Below, in pieces: positions 45,639-53,734 of a DNA stretch of 64,000 nt; within the stretch, counting starts at the first letter, position 1, and every line of letters starts with the position of its first letter. Origin of the DNA: Paenibacillus sp. FSL A5-0031 (lineage in GTDB: Bacteria; Bacillota; Bacilli; Paenibacillales; Paenibacillaceae); assembly GCF_001956295.1 (NCBI RefSeq), contig NZ_MRTD01000006.1, forward strand, positions 306,657-370,656, given 5' to 3'. The notes beneath the pieces were generated by a model. The model was not told where the DNA came from and made no database searches. It saw only the letters and a program-made list of their open reading frames with translations. The translations under genes and the position numbers were made by a program.

Positions 45639-46142
45639 TTAAACTGCTGGAGGAGTGAAGGAGCGTCCAGCGAACTCAGCATCAAGCATATAGAATGCAT
45701 TGCTATCCTTGTCGATGCGTTTCAGCTTATGGATAATGTTATCGAACAACGCCTCTTCTTCAACCTGCTCATCGATAAACCATTTGAGGAAGTTGATCGT
45801 TGCGTGCTCGCGATCGTTGATCGCAAGGTCAGATAAATTATAGAAACGTTTTGTATTTTGCTGCTCATGTCCGTAGCCTTGCTCGAAAGTGTCCAAAATG
45901 GAAGAGTATTCGTTATTCGGCTCTCCAAGAGCAGACAGCGTAGCACGACGACCACGGTCATTCAAAAACTTGTATATTTTCATTGCATGAAACCGTTCTT
46001 CCTCAGCCTGTACAATGAAGAAGTTAGCGAAACCATCAAGACTTTCACCTGAACAGTAAGCCGCCATTGCCAGATACACATGCGCTGAATAAAATTCAAA
46101 ATTCATCTGTTCATTTAATGCTTCTGCTAATCCATCATTCAT
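45639..46142 (-). CDS. ftnA: ferritin
   Basis: 167-aa non-haem ferritin storing iron as ferrihydrite in a 24-mer. Ferroxidase ligands are visible: Glu17 in NEQMNFEFYSAH, EEERFHAM (Glu and His of helix B), and Glu/Gln in helices C and D (EQQNTKRF; DEQVEEE). GAGGTGC precedes the ATG. TTAGAATAAGTACAA (46168-46182) upstream is a 12/15 match to a PerR box. It sits beside a Fur-controlled gene, consistent with iron regulation. Confidence 0.94.
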   Translation of the reverse strand: MNDGLAEALNEQMNFEFYSAHVYLAMAAYCSGESLDGFANFFIVQAEEERFHAMKIYKFLNDRGRRATLSALGEPNNEYSSILDTFEQGYGHEQQNTKRFYNLSDLAINDREHATINFLKWFIDEQVEEEALFDNIIHKLKRIDKDSNAFYMLDAEFAGRSFTPPAV

Positions 46143-46192
46143 GCTTATGCACCTCAGCTTTCCTAGATTGTACTTATTCTAACATAAAAATA

Positions 46193-46214
46193 AAGAACGG
46201 CAAATGCCGTTCTT
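46193..46214. terminator. terminator of the DUF1450 gene
   Basis: AAGAACGGC-AAAT-GCCGTTCTT, followed on the minus strand by TATTTTTATG. Confidence 0.8.
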
Positions 46215-46235
46215 GTTAATTTATTGAAATTTAAG

Positions 46236-46457
46236 CTACCCAATCATTTTTTTCAATCGCTTATAGAGCTTCTCTGCGGACGGCGCGCTAACCGTCTTCG
46301 ACTTGACCACGACGAAGCACTCTAGCTTGCAGGTTTTGCAATCGCCAAGGCAATCACTTTTTTTCTGCTTAATATCCGGATATCGATTTTTCATCGCCTT
46401 ATAAACCGGCTCCAAACCGTTCTTGAGATTCCGTTTGCAATACTTAATCTTCTTCAT
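46236..46457 (-). CDS. DUF1450 (YuzB-like) Cys-rich mini-protein, Fur-controlled
   Basis: 73 aa. Start ATG at 46457 (MKKIKYCKRNLKNG) after GCGGGGTG. One Cys near the N-terminus and a CLGDCKTCKLECF cluster give five Cys in 73 residues, the pattern of DUF1450/YuzB proteins, which look like small thioredoxin-fold [2Fe-2S]-type or metal-binding proteins. Function is unassigned. A perfect Fur box overlaps its promoter, so it should be induced by iron starvation, and it lies next to ferritin. Confidence 0.83.
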   Translation of the reverse strand: MKKIKYCKRNLKNGLEPVYKAMKNRYPDIKQKKSDCLGDCKTCKLECFVVVKSKTVSAPSAEKLYKRLKKMIG

Positions 46458-46500
46458 AAGATACACCCCGCAGCGCAACGAAGGATTTGCTTTCTACTTG

Positions 46501-46529
46501 ATGATAATGATTATCATCCCCGTTGTCAA
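46501..46529 (-). promoter_or_regulatory. sigma-A promoter with overlapping Fur box (DUF1450)
   Basis: TTGACA (46529-46524), 17-nt spacer, TATCAT (46506-46501). TGATAATGATTATCA (46502-46516) is an exact 7-1-7 Fur box covering the -10 and half of the spacer. Confidence 0.85.
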
Positions 46530-47950
46530 CTGCCGTTTTTAAGAACCTCTAACCCTTTAATCAGTTGACTGTCCTCGCGTCCAAGCTTCTCGCGTAGACG
46601 CTCCAGCAGCTTATACCCCGTTTTGTCATTAAAGCTGCCCGTTGCCTCCAGCTTCTCGGCTTTTTGGAACTTAGTTAATGCTGCTGATGTTTGTTTATCG
46701 AACATGCCTTCTTGTCCTGTAGGTGAATAACCGAGCTCCTTCAGCATCATCTGCAGCGTCTTTACATCCTCGCCATAGCTGCCTATCTTCATATGTGTAC
46801 CAATCGCAAGCGGTCTAAGTTTCGTATACTCGGGAAGGGCTACTGCAAAATCCGGTGATACGCCTGTCTTGTTAATCCAAGTGCCGCCCGGCGTCTTCCA
46901 CTGCGCTTCCGTTAAGCTTAAGACAGAACCGTCCTTAAACTGATTAAAAGCTTGTACAACACCTTTGCCATAGGTTTTTTCACCGACAACTGTTGCTCCC
47001 GCTGATTCCTTTAACGCAGCCGTCAGCACCTCACTCGCACTTGCTGATTGTCCATTCACGAGTACTACAATCGGCACTTTCCATTCCTTCTTCTGATCAG
47101 ATTTATACGAAATCGTTTGCCGCTCATTTTTGTAAACGACATTCAAAATAACCTTGTTTTTCGGTATAAGCTTGCTAGCAATCTTAATGGTCGGCTGCAG
47201 CAATCCCCCTGGATTGGATCGCATATCCAGCAGCAATCCTTTAAGCGGCTGCTTCGCCTGCAGCTCCGTAATTGCAGCTTCAAATTCATCCGCAGTTTTC
47301 TCAGCGAAACGGCTAATCGTAACATGCCCGATACCGCCTTCAAGAAGCTCTGACGTTACCGTATGTACTGGAATAGCTTCCCGCTTCAGCTTTAATGTAA
47401 TCGGCTCAACTTGATTCGGGCGCTGAATCTGCAGCGAAACTGATGTTCCTTCCTTGCCTCTAACAAGGCCAAGCAGCTCCTCAAACGTCTTTCCAGCCAG
47501 CTTCTGATCATCTACAGAGAGAATGATATCGCCCGTTAGTAAGCCGCCTCGCTCGGCTGGAGCTCCCTTCGTGAGCCCGGTAATGATGAACATGCCTTCC
47601 TCTTCGCGCAATTCAGCACCAATTCCATATATTTCGCCCTCATAGGACTGGGTATAGGCACTGCCCTTTTCCTCAGCCAAATACCGGGAATACGGGTCCT
47701 CAAGCGAGCTAACCATGCCTGCAATTGCGCCATTAATCAGCTTCTTCGGCTCAGCTCCGTTTAAGTAGTCATTCATAATTTTGTTGTATGAAACCGTAAA
47801 TTGCTTAAAGGTCGACTCCTTGATCATCGGATACTGATTCCCCATCCAGAAAAACCCGATTGCAAAGCCAAGAGCAGTAAATACCACAGCTCCCATGACG
47901 CAGAGAGTCAGAAATCTTTGTTTTGCTGCCGCTGATGTAAAATAGTTCAT
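46526..47950 (-). CDS. ctpA: C-terminal processing peptidase, S41 (CtpA type)
   Basis: 474-aa membrane-anchored serine protease acting outside the membrane. One N-terminal helix (about 12-32), PDZ domain (about 90-175: GIGAELREEEGMFIITGL), the S41 catalytic domain with nucleophile Ser in NGQSASASEVL and Lys in EKTYGKGVVQ, and a C-terminal peptidoglycan-binding domain (about 400-465: GEDVKTLQMMLKELGY). Similar enzymes trim cell-wall or spore signalling proteins. GAGGAG precedes the ATG, directly after a hairpin of the same family as the 10.3-kb array. Confidence 0.93.
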   Translation of the reverse strand: MNYFTSAAAKQRFLTLCVMGAVVFTALGFAIGFFWMGNQYPMIKESTFKQFTVSYNKIMNDYLNGAEPKKLINGAIAGMVSSLEDPYSRYLAEEKGSAYTQSYEGEIYGIGAELREEEGMFIITGLTKGAPAERGGLLTGDIILSVDDQKLAGKTFEELLGLVRGKEGTSVSLQIQRPNQVEPITLKLKREAIPVHTVTSELLEGGIGHVTISRFAEKTADEFEAAITELQAKQPLKGLLLDMRSNPGGLLQPTIKIASKLIPKNKVILNVVYKNERQTISYKSDQKKEWKVPIVVLVNGQSASASEVLTAALKESAGATVVGEKTYGKGVVQAFNQFKDGSVLSLTEAQWKTPGGTWINKTGVSPDFAVALPEYTKLRPLAIGTHMKIGSYGEDVKTLQMMLKELGYSPTGQEGMFDKQTSAALTKFQKAEKLEATGSFNDKTGYKLLERLREKLGREDSQLIKGLEVLKNGS

Positions 47951-47966
47951 CTGTTCATCTCCTCAA

Positions 47967-48008
47967 AAGTTTTACGAAGTAAAACTTACTTCGAAAGCAT
48001 AAGCCTAG
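47967..48008 (-). repeat. leader hairpin module before ctpA
   Basis: AAGTTTTAC-GAA-GTAAAACTT (47967-47987) followed by ACTTCGAAAGCATAAGCCTAG. It has the same layout as the 10258-10396 units but different stem bases. ATAAGCCTAG recurs at 48107-48116 next to a TTTCGC-A-GCGAAA hairpin (48093-48105). Confidence 0.65.
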
Positions 48009-48187
48009 TCTTGAATGTCTGGATCATTTTAGCTACAATCAACCTAATCAAAGCGTAAACGGCTATCGCCACCTTGGCGGCGTATGCAATCGTTTCGCAG
48101 CGAAATATAAGCCTAGTTATACATGTGAAACTTATAACTTCTTATATTTTTAAATATAGAGAGCTGGAGAGGAGCTTCACCGCTAGT

Positions 48188-48991
48188 ATGTATAAACTTA
48201 TCGCTATTGATGTTGACGACACGTTATTAACGGATGACCTAACCGTAACGGAAGGCACGAAGCGTGCCATGGAAGCTGCTATTGCCCAAGGTGTAACCGT
48301 TACACTGGCAACAGGCCGCATGTTTGCTTCCGCTCAAAAAATTGCTAAGCAAATTGAACTCAATGTTCCTATTATTACCTATCAAGGGGCACTCGTCAAA
48401 ACACTGCTTGATGGACAAGTCCTGTATGAAAGAAACGTACCGATTGATGCAGCTAAAGAGCTTCACGCTTTCGCTGAAGAGAACGGCTTGCACCTGCAGC
48501 TTTACGTTGACGATGAGCTTTACAGCACACATGACAATGACAAAATCAAAGCTTATTCTAAGCTTGCCAATATTCCTTACAAAATAGAGCCTGACTTCAA
48601 CAAACTGCTCGACTTTCCGATGAACAAAATGCTTATTATCGATGATCCGGCTCGCCTCGATGAAATCGCTGAGCAGCTTAAGCCACTAATCGGTGATCGC
48701 GTGCATATTACTAAATCCAAAGCGCACTATTTAGAGTTCATGCATAAAGAAGGTACTAAAGGACATGCACTGAAATTTATGGCCGAGCATCTTGGCTGTA
48801 CAATGGACCAAACAATCGCCCTTGGCGATGCATGGAATGATAATGAAATGATTATTGCTGCCGGACTTGGTGTAGCAATGGGCAACGCCATTCAATCTCT
48901 GAAGGACATTGCTGACTATGTAACATTGTCAAATAACGAGGAAGGCGTTCGCCACGTTATTGAGAAGTTTGTGCTTAACGTCACTGAATAA
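48188..48991 (+). CDS. Cof-type HAD-IIB phosphatase
   Basis: 267-aa haloacid dehalogenase-like sugar-phosphate phosphatase. Motif I IAIDVDDTLLTDD, motif II LATGR, a C2B cap domain (about 85-190), then KSKAHYLEFM, KGHALKF and motif IV ALGDAWNDNEMI. Start at 48188 (MYKLIAIDVDD), GAGAGGAG about 12 nt upstream; the frame is open further but without a site. Substrate unknown. A CWC protein gene follows 23 nt later. Confidence 0.9.
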   Translation: MYKLIAIDVDDTLLTDDLTVTEGTKRAMEAAIAQGVTVTLATGRMFASAQKIAKQIELNVPIITYQGALVKTLLDGQVLYERNVPIDAAKELHAFAEENGLHLQLYVDDELYSTHDNDKIKAYSKLANIPYKIEPDFNKLLDFPMNKMLIIDDPARLDEIAEQLKPLIGDRVHITKSKAHYLEFMHKEGTKGHALKFMAEHLGCTMDQTIALGDAWNDNEMIIAAGLGVAMGNAIQSLKDIADYVTLSNNEEGVRHVIEKFVLNVTE

Positions 48992-49014
48992 TAAGCAAGG
49001 AGGCGACTGCATTT

Positions 49015-49200
49015 ATGAATTGTCCCCTTTGCAATGAGCCAAACGATTGCGCTATGGAAGAAAACAATGCAGCGAAAGATTGCTGGTGCTTCCAGAAATC
49101 ATTTCCCAGCGCGCTTCTAGAAGCCGTTCCTGCAGAGCTCAAAAACAAAGCCTGCATCTGCCGAAATTGCTTAAGCAAAGCAGTTGAAGAACAAAATTAA
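49015..49200 (+). CDS. cysteine-rich CWC family protein
   Basis: 61 aa with eight Cys: CPLC at residues 3-6, a Cys at 12, CWCF in the middle and CICRNC near the end, the arrangement of the cysteine-rich CWC family. Probably zinc-binding. GGAGG precedes the ATG. It is co-transcribed with the HAD phosphatase gene. Function unknown. Confidence 0.85.
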   Translation: MNCPLCNEPNDCAMEENNAAKDCWCFQKSFPSALLEAVPAELKNKACICRNCLSKAVEEQN

Positions 49201-49250
49201 GAAGCTGTCTCTGGAAGGTAAACCACCTTTTAGAAACAGCTTCTTTTTTT
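49200..49250 (+). terminator. terminator after the CWC gene
   Basis: AGAAGCTGT...ACAGCTTCT followed by TTTTTT. Confidence 0.85.
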
Positions 49251-49259
49251 AAAGCTTGC

Positions 49260-51686
49260 TTATCGCGCTGGCACAAAAAAACGTTCTTCCACAGCACTTG
49301 CAGACAACGGCTTGCTAAAATAATAGCCCTGTATCTTTCTGCACGAATTGTCCGTTAAAATATCCAGCTGATCCTTCGTTTCAATTCCCTCCGCAATAAC
49401 TTCCATGTTCAAATGCATAGCCATCGCAATGATGGTTGAAACGATGGCTCTATCATCGCTGTTATTTGTAATATCACGGATGAAGGAGCGATCTATTTTA
49501 ACTTTTTGAATCGGGAACATTTTCAAATAACTGAGCGAGCTGTAGCCTGTCCCAAAATCATCTAAGCTAATGCGAATACCATATTCATTCAACTGATTCA
49601 AAATGCTGCTGGACAATGCAGCATCCATCATCATGCTTTCTGTTATTTCCAGCTCTAAATATTTTGGCTCCAATCCCGTTTCCTGCAGTATAGCCATAAT
49701 ATAATCCGCAAGTTTAGGCTGATGGAATTGTTGCGAAGATAAGTTGACGGATATAGGGATAAGCGGCCCTCCCTGTACATGCCACATCCGCATTTGTTTG
49801 CAGGCTTCGCGCAGTACCCATGTTCCCATTTCATAAATGAGACCGGTTTCCTCCGCAAGCGGTATAAAGACGCCTGGGCTTAGCAGCCCTCTAGTTGGAT
49901 GCTGCCAGCGTACAAGCGCCTCCATCCCAATCATCGTGCGATCCTCTGTTCGGATTTGCGGCTGGTAATGGAGCAGCAGTTCCCCTCGTTCGATCGCTTT
50001 TCGAAGATCGCCCTCTAATTCGATTTTTTCTTGCAGCACTCGGTCGAGCTCGCCAGTGAAAAATTGATAATCGTTTTTACCCTTTTTCTTGACCTCATAC
50101 ATCGCTGTATCGGCATTTTTGAGCAGCTGTACCGCATCCTGTCCATGACTAGGGAACAGTGCAATTCCGATACTCGCGGACACATAAAAATCACTGTCCT
50201 TTAATCGATACGGTGCTTGGATGCAGCTAATGATCTGTTCCGCTAACCGCTTAATCGTGTCTTGCGTTTCATAATGGCGGCAGAGCAGCGTAAACTCGTC
50301 TCCGCCTATGCGAGCAAGCATAACGTCTTGCCCTGCAATAGCTTGTTGAATGCGTCCGCTAACTTCCTGCAAAAACTGATCGCCGACCATATGCCCGAGT
50401 GAATCATTTATAATTTTAAAACGGTCGATATCAAGCACCATCACAGCAAAGTGTGATTCGCTTGTACTGCTCTGTTCAATGGTCTCAGCAATCGCTTGAT
50501 TAAATTTGCGACGATTCGGCAAACCTGTCAATTCGTCATGAAAGGCTAAATGATTGACTTTCAGCTGCGCCCGCTTCTCAGCGGTTATATCTTTAAAAAT
50601 AATATAGCTGCCTACTACTTCACCATCCACAACAACCGGTACATTAGCTACGTTGAGCTCAATTCTCATGCCGTCAGCACGGATGATGGCGGTTTCGTGA
50701 TTCACAGTCTCCCCCGCAAAGGATCTTTGAAACATTTGCTTCACACGTTCTTGATCCTCATGAACGATAATCCCGCTTAACGTGGATATCGATTGATGCA
50801 TAACCTGCTTGCTGCTGAAACCTGTTATCTTCAAAGCATTCGTATTATGGCTAGTCACACGGTAATGCAAATCAACAGACACGATGCCATCCTGGCTATT
50901 TTCATATAAGGACTTGTACCATTTTTCATTTTGTTCAATTTCTGAGTCCTTATGGGCAAATCGCTTCGATATATAGATCCCAAACAACGATAATCCAAGT
51001 GTAAAAAATATACCTAACGCAATAATGTAGGCCAGCCACGTTTGGTCCAAAATAACGCCAAGAAACAATGCAGTCTTATTGCTGGTATGAAAATTAGCTG
51101 CGATCATTCCCGTATAATGCATCCCAACTATCGCAGCCCCCATAATAGCGCCGCTTCCAAGCTTTTTCCACCATTGTCCTTTCTGTCTATCCTTCCGGAA
51201 ATAAAACGATAGCCAAAGAGCTGCAATGGATGCGACAAATGCGATAAGAATAGAGAGCATAACGATAATCGGATTATAGGTTATATGTATAAGCATTGCA
51301 GACATGCCAACATAGTGCATGATCGTAATGCCTGTGGCAAGCAAAAGTCCGCCAGCTAGCAATTGCGATCTCGAAAGTTCACTACGACCGACAACATACA
51401 GCGCAGTAAAAGCCGCTCCAATCGCTGCAATTACCGAGATAAGCACGATAACCAAATCATATTTTATAGGGAAAGGAAGCTTTAATGCGAGCATGCCGAC
51501 AAAATGCATCGACCAGATTCCCATCCCCATAGAAGCCGCTCCAAACATCAGCCAGCTTAGCTTTGTGCCTCCTTTGGAGGTGCTCACTCTCCCTGCAAGA
51601 TCCAGTGCTGTATATGAAGCCATGACTGCTATAATATAAGAGAAAATAACTAATAAACTATCATAGGTTCCATGAACATGCTCCAT
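49260..51686 (-). CDS. MHYT-PAS-GGDEF-EAL membrane signalling protein
   Basis: 808-aa cyclic-di-GMP enzyme of the YkoW type. The N-terminal ~240 residues are seven helices with three MHYT-type motifs (MHFVGML, MHYVGMSA, MHYTGMIA), proposed to bind copper and sense O2, CO or NO. A PAS domain (about 255-370) follows, then GGDEF with intact GGDEF (cyclase competent) and EAL with EALVRW, LEITES, DDFGTGYSSL and AEGIET (phosphodiesterase competent). Both activities look possible; the net direction cannot be told. Confidence 0.95.
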   Translation of the reverse strand: MEHVHGTYDSLLVIFSYIIAVMASYTALDLAGRVSTSKGGTKLSWLMFGAASMGMGIWSMHFVGMLALKLPFPIKYDLVIVLISVIAAIGAAFTALYVVGRSELSRSQLLAGGLLLATGITIMHYVGMSAMLIHITYNPIIVMLSILIAFVASIAALWLSFYFRKDRQKGQWWKKLGSGAIMGAAIVGMHYTGMIAANFHTSNKTALFLGVILDQTWLAYIIALGIFFTLGLSLFGIYISKRFAHKDSEIEQNEKWYKSLYENSQDGIVSVDLHYRVTSHNTNALKITGFSSKQVMHQSISTLSGIIVHEDQERVKQMFQRSFAGETVNHETAIIRADGMRIELNVANVPVVVDGEVVGSYIIFKDITAEKRAQLKVNHLAFHDELTGLPNRRKFNQAIAETIEQSSTSESHFAVMVLDIDRFKIINDSLGHMVGDQFLQEVSGRIQQAIAGQDVMLARIGGDEFTLLCRHYETQDTIKRLAEQIISCIQAPYRLKDSDFYVSASIGIALFPSHGQDAVQLLKNADTAMYEVKKKGKNDYQFFTGELDRVLQEKIELEGDLRKAIERGELLLHYQPQIRTEDRTMIGMEALVRWQHPTRGLLSPGVFIPLAEETGLIYEMGTWVLREACKQMRMWHVQGGPLIPISVNLSSQQFHQPKLADYIMAILQETGLEPKYLELEITESMMMDAALSSSILNQLNEYGIRISLDDFGTGYSSLSYLKMFPIQKVKIDRSFIRDITNNSDDRAIVSTIIAMAMHLNMEVIAEGIETKDQLDILTDNSCRKIQGYYFSKPLSASAVEERFFVPAR

Positions 51687-51819
51687 TAAATCCCCTCTAT
51701 TCTATGTAAGATGTTTATCTGCGAGAGCATTCTTATATTATACAATAATGTTTTGAAACATTTTTGAAAAATTTCGATGATGACTAGACATACAACGACC
51801 GCATAAATAAACAAAAAAG

Positions 51820-51847
51820 AGCCTCTCCCACATAGTGGGGAAGCCCT
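51820..51847 (-). terminator. terminator of fur
   Basis: GGGCTTCCCCAC-TATG-TGGGAGAGGCTC followed on the minus strand by TTTTTTG. Confidence 0.75.
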
Positions 51848-51867
51848 TCTTATAAACCTTTATGAAG

Positions 51868-52347
51868 TTAAGATACAGCTTTATTTCTCCGCTTGCATTG
51901 ACCCTTGCTGCATGACTTGTAGTTGCCTGTAAAATCAAGCCGATGATCGGTCACTTTAAAGCCATATTCCCGTTCAATTCGCTGCTCAAGCTCGAGCAAC
52001 CAATCCTCTTTAATTTCTGTCAGTGAGCCGCATTCATCGCATATGAGATGATGATGCATATGCTCATGATCCTCACCGCGAAGATCATAGCGGGCTACGC
52101 CATCCCCAAAATTCATTTTCTCAACAACATGAAGCTCAGCAAGCAGTTCGAGTGTCCGATATACAGTCGCTAGACCGATCTCAGAGTTTTTCCGCTTAAC
52201 GAGCATGAAGACACCTTCTGCACTCAAGTGATCCATTTCGTTCTCAAGCAGCACTCGCAATATAATCTCACGCTGAGTTGTCAGTTTATATCCGTTCGCC
52301 ATCAAATGTCGATTTATTCGATCCGTTTCTGCTGTGATGTTTAACAT
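51868..52347 (-). CDS. fur: ferric uptake regulator Fur
   Basis: 159-aa FUR-family repressor. The recognition region (KLTTQREIILRVL, then EIGLATVYRTLELL) and the NFGDGVARYDLR segment resemble B. subtilis Fur far more than PerR or Zur. Metal sites: HEHMHHHLICDECG, then a C-terminal Cys pair spaced C-x4-C. The protein should repress iron-uptake genes with Fe2+, such as the haem operon and the DUF1450 gene here. AAAGGAGG precedes the ATG. A near-perfect PerR box lies upstream, as for B. subtilis fur. Confidence 0.88.
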   Translation of the reverse strand: MLNITAETDRINRHLMANGYKLTTQREIILRVLLENEMDHLSAEGVFMLVKRKNSEIGLATVYRTLELLAELHVVEKMNFGDGVARYDLRGEDHEHMHHHLICDECGSLTEIKEDWLLELEQRIEREYGFKVTDHRLDFTGNYKSCSKGQCKRRNKAVS

Positions 52348-52415
52348 GCAAAGCTACCTCCTTTTATTGAAAAGCCAGTACATGAATGCATTCCACTTTA
52401 TGTAAAGGCTTACTT

Positions 52416-52430
52416 TTAGAATGATTATAA
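52416..52430. promoter_or_regulatory. PerR box upstream of fur
   Basis: TTAGAATGATTATAA matches TTATAATNATTATAA at 14 of 15 positions, about 70 bp from the fur start. Confidence 0.65.
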
Positions 52431-52497
52431 TTTAATGGTAGTATACTTTTGCGAAATTAGCAAATACCATATATTAATAAGTGTTTAACCATACTCC

Positions 52498-52527
52498 TTG
52501 ACACAAAAATCGTATTTCGAGTATGAT
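52498..52527 (+). promoter_or_regulatory. sigma-A promoter of rpmE2
   Basis: TTGACA (52498), 18-nt spacer, TATGAT (52522). Confidence 0.75.
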
Positions 52528-52541
52528 ACAAAAATAGTTAT

Positions 52542-52556
52542 TCGTAACAATTACAA
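52542..52556. promoter_or_regulatory. Zur-like operator of rpmE2
   Basis: TCGTAACAATTACAA matches the Zur core TCGTAATNATTACGA at 13 of 15 positions, just after the expected transcription start. Confidence 0.6.
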
Positions 52557-52574
52557 ATAAAAGGAGAGAATAAA

Positions 52575-52823
52575 ATGAAAAGTGGCATACATCCCGTTTA
52601 CCATCAAGTATTGTTTTTTGATGTGAGCAGCGGCTACAAATTTTTGACGGGCTCAACCAAATCATCCAATGAAAAAATGGAATGGGAAGACGGTAATAGC
52701 TACCCGGTCATTCGCGTAGATACAAGCTCCGCGTCGCATCCTTTTTATACTGGCAAACAACGCAATACCGATAAAGGTGGACGAGTTGACCGCTTCAACC
52801 AACGATTCCAACAAAAGAAATAA
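52575..52823 (+). CDS. rpmE2: 50S ribosomal protein L31 type B (zinc-independent)
   Basis: 82-aa L31 paralogue ([20 protein letters not shown]) with no cysteine at all, that is the C-minus form. When zinc is scarce it replaces the zinc-binding RpmE on the ribosome and frees zinc; such genes are normally repressed by Zur. GGAGAG precedes the ATG, and a Zur-like box lies between promoter and start. Divergent from fur. Confidence 0.95.
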   Translation: MKSGIHPVYHQVLFFDVSSGYKFLTGSTKSSNEKMEWEDGNSYPVIRVDTSSASHPFYTGKQRNTDKGGRVDRFNQRFQQKK

Positions 52824-52841
52824 AAAATTTGTAATAATAAT

Positions 52842-52895
52842 AGCTCCAAACAGAGCCGTTCAATGCGGCAATCTGTAAGGAGCTTCTTTCGTTTC
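52842..52895 (+). terminator. terminator of rpmE2
   Basis: AGCTCC...GGAGCT with an inner ACAGA/TCTGT stem, then TTCTTTCGTTTCTT. Confidence 0.7.
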
Positions 52896-52912
52896 TTATT
52901 ACAGCAGACAGA

Positions 52913-53695
52913 CTACAGCACCGCAGAAATGCCGCCATCAATATTAACAGACGTGCCCGTTACGAAGGATGCGGCTTCCGAAACGAGAAAACCGATAACA
53001 TTTGCTGCTTCTGACGCTCTTCCGATTCGACCCAATGGTATCCCATGGCGCTTGTCCGCTGAGAATTCATCCCAGCTAAGCTCAGGGCTCGCAGCTTGCC
53101 ACATCCGCTCGATTTGTGCGCTGCGAATCAGCCCGATGCAAACTGCATTTACACGAATTTGATCCACAGCCAGATCCTTGCTCATCGCTTTGGTCAGTGC
53201 AAGACCTGCGGCGCGGCTAACAGAGGTTGGGAGAGAGGAAGCACCCGGCGTTTTCCCGCCTATTGCTGTCACGTTGACGATAGCTCCTCCACCTGCTTGA
53301 CGCATATATGGAAGTACCGCACGCGCAAAATGAACTGCTCCGAGCAGCTTTAAATCAAGGTCCGCAGTCCATGCATCAGTCTCCACCTTCTCAAAAGGCT
53401 GCGCTGCAGAAACCCCTGCGTTATTCACAAGAATGTTGACACCGCCAAAGTGTGCTGCCGTTTGCTCAACCGCTCTTGCAGCATCTTCCGGCCGACTTAC
53501 ATCCGCGCTGATTGCTAACGCTTCTTTGCCTGTTCGTTCCTTTATAAGTGCTGCCGCGCTGCGCAGAGACCCCTCCTCCCGTGCAACAATGGCTACCTCA
53601 GCACCTTCCTCAGCTAGCAGCAATGCTGTTGCCAGCCCAATGCCTTTGCTTCCGCCTGTAATGACTGCGATTTTCCCTTTTAGCCCAAGCTCCAT
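52913..53695 (-). CDS. SDR-fold protein with degenerate catalytic tetrad
   Basis: 260-aa short-chain dehydrogenase/reductase fold. The NAD(P) motif TGGSKGIG (about 13-20) and NNAG (91-94) are intact, and the C-terminal GTSVNIDGG is normal. The catalytic tetrad is not: the Asn region reads LDLKLLG (Lys116), the Ser position is Thr143 in IVNVTAIGG, and the YxxxK motif reads TSVSR (Thr157, Arg161). I rechecked these codons on the DNA. It may bind NAD(P) without the standard reaction or use another mechanism. Last of a three-gene unit with an ABM protein and an unknown protein. Confidence 0.85.
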   Translation of the reverse strand: MELGLKGKIAVITGGSKGIGLATALLLAEEGAEVAIVAREEGSLRSAAALIKERTGKEALAISADVSRPEDAARAVEQTAAHFGGVNILVNNAGVSAAQPFEKVETDAWTADLDLKLLGAVHFARAVLPYMRQAGGGAIVNVTAIGGKTPGASSLPTSVSRAAGLALTKAMSKDLAVDQIRVNAVCIGLIRSAQIERMWQAASPELSWDEFSADKRHGIPLGRIGRASEAANVIGFLVSEAASFVTGTSVNIDGGISAVL

Positions 53696-53734
53696 CTGTA
53701 ACTCCTCCTTCTCTGCTACTATATCGTTTAATGT

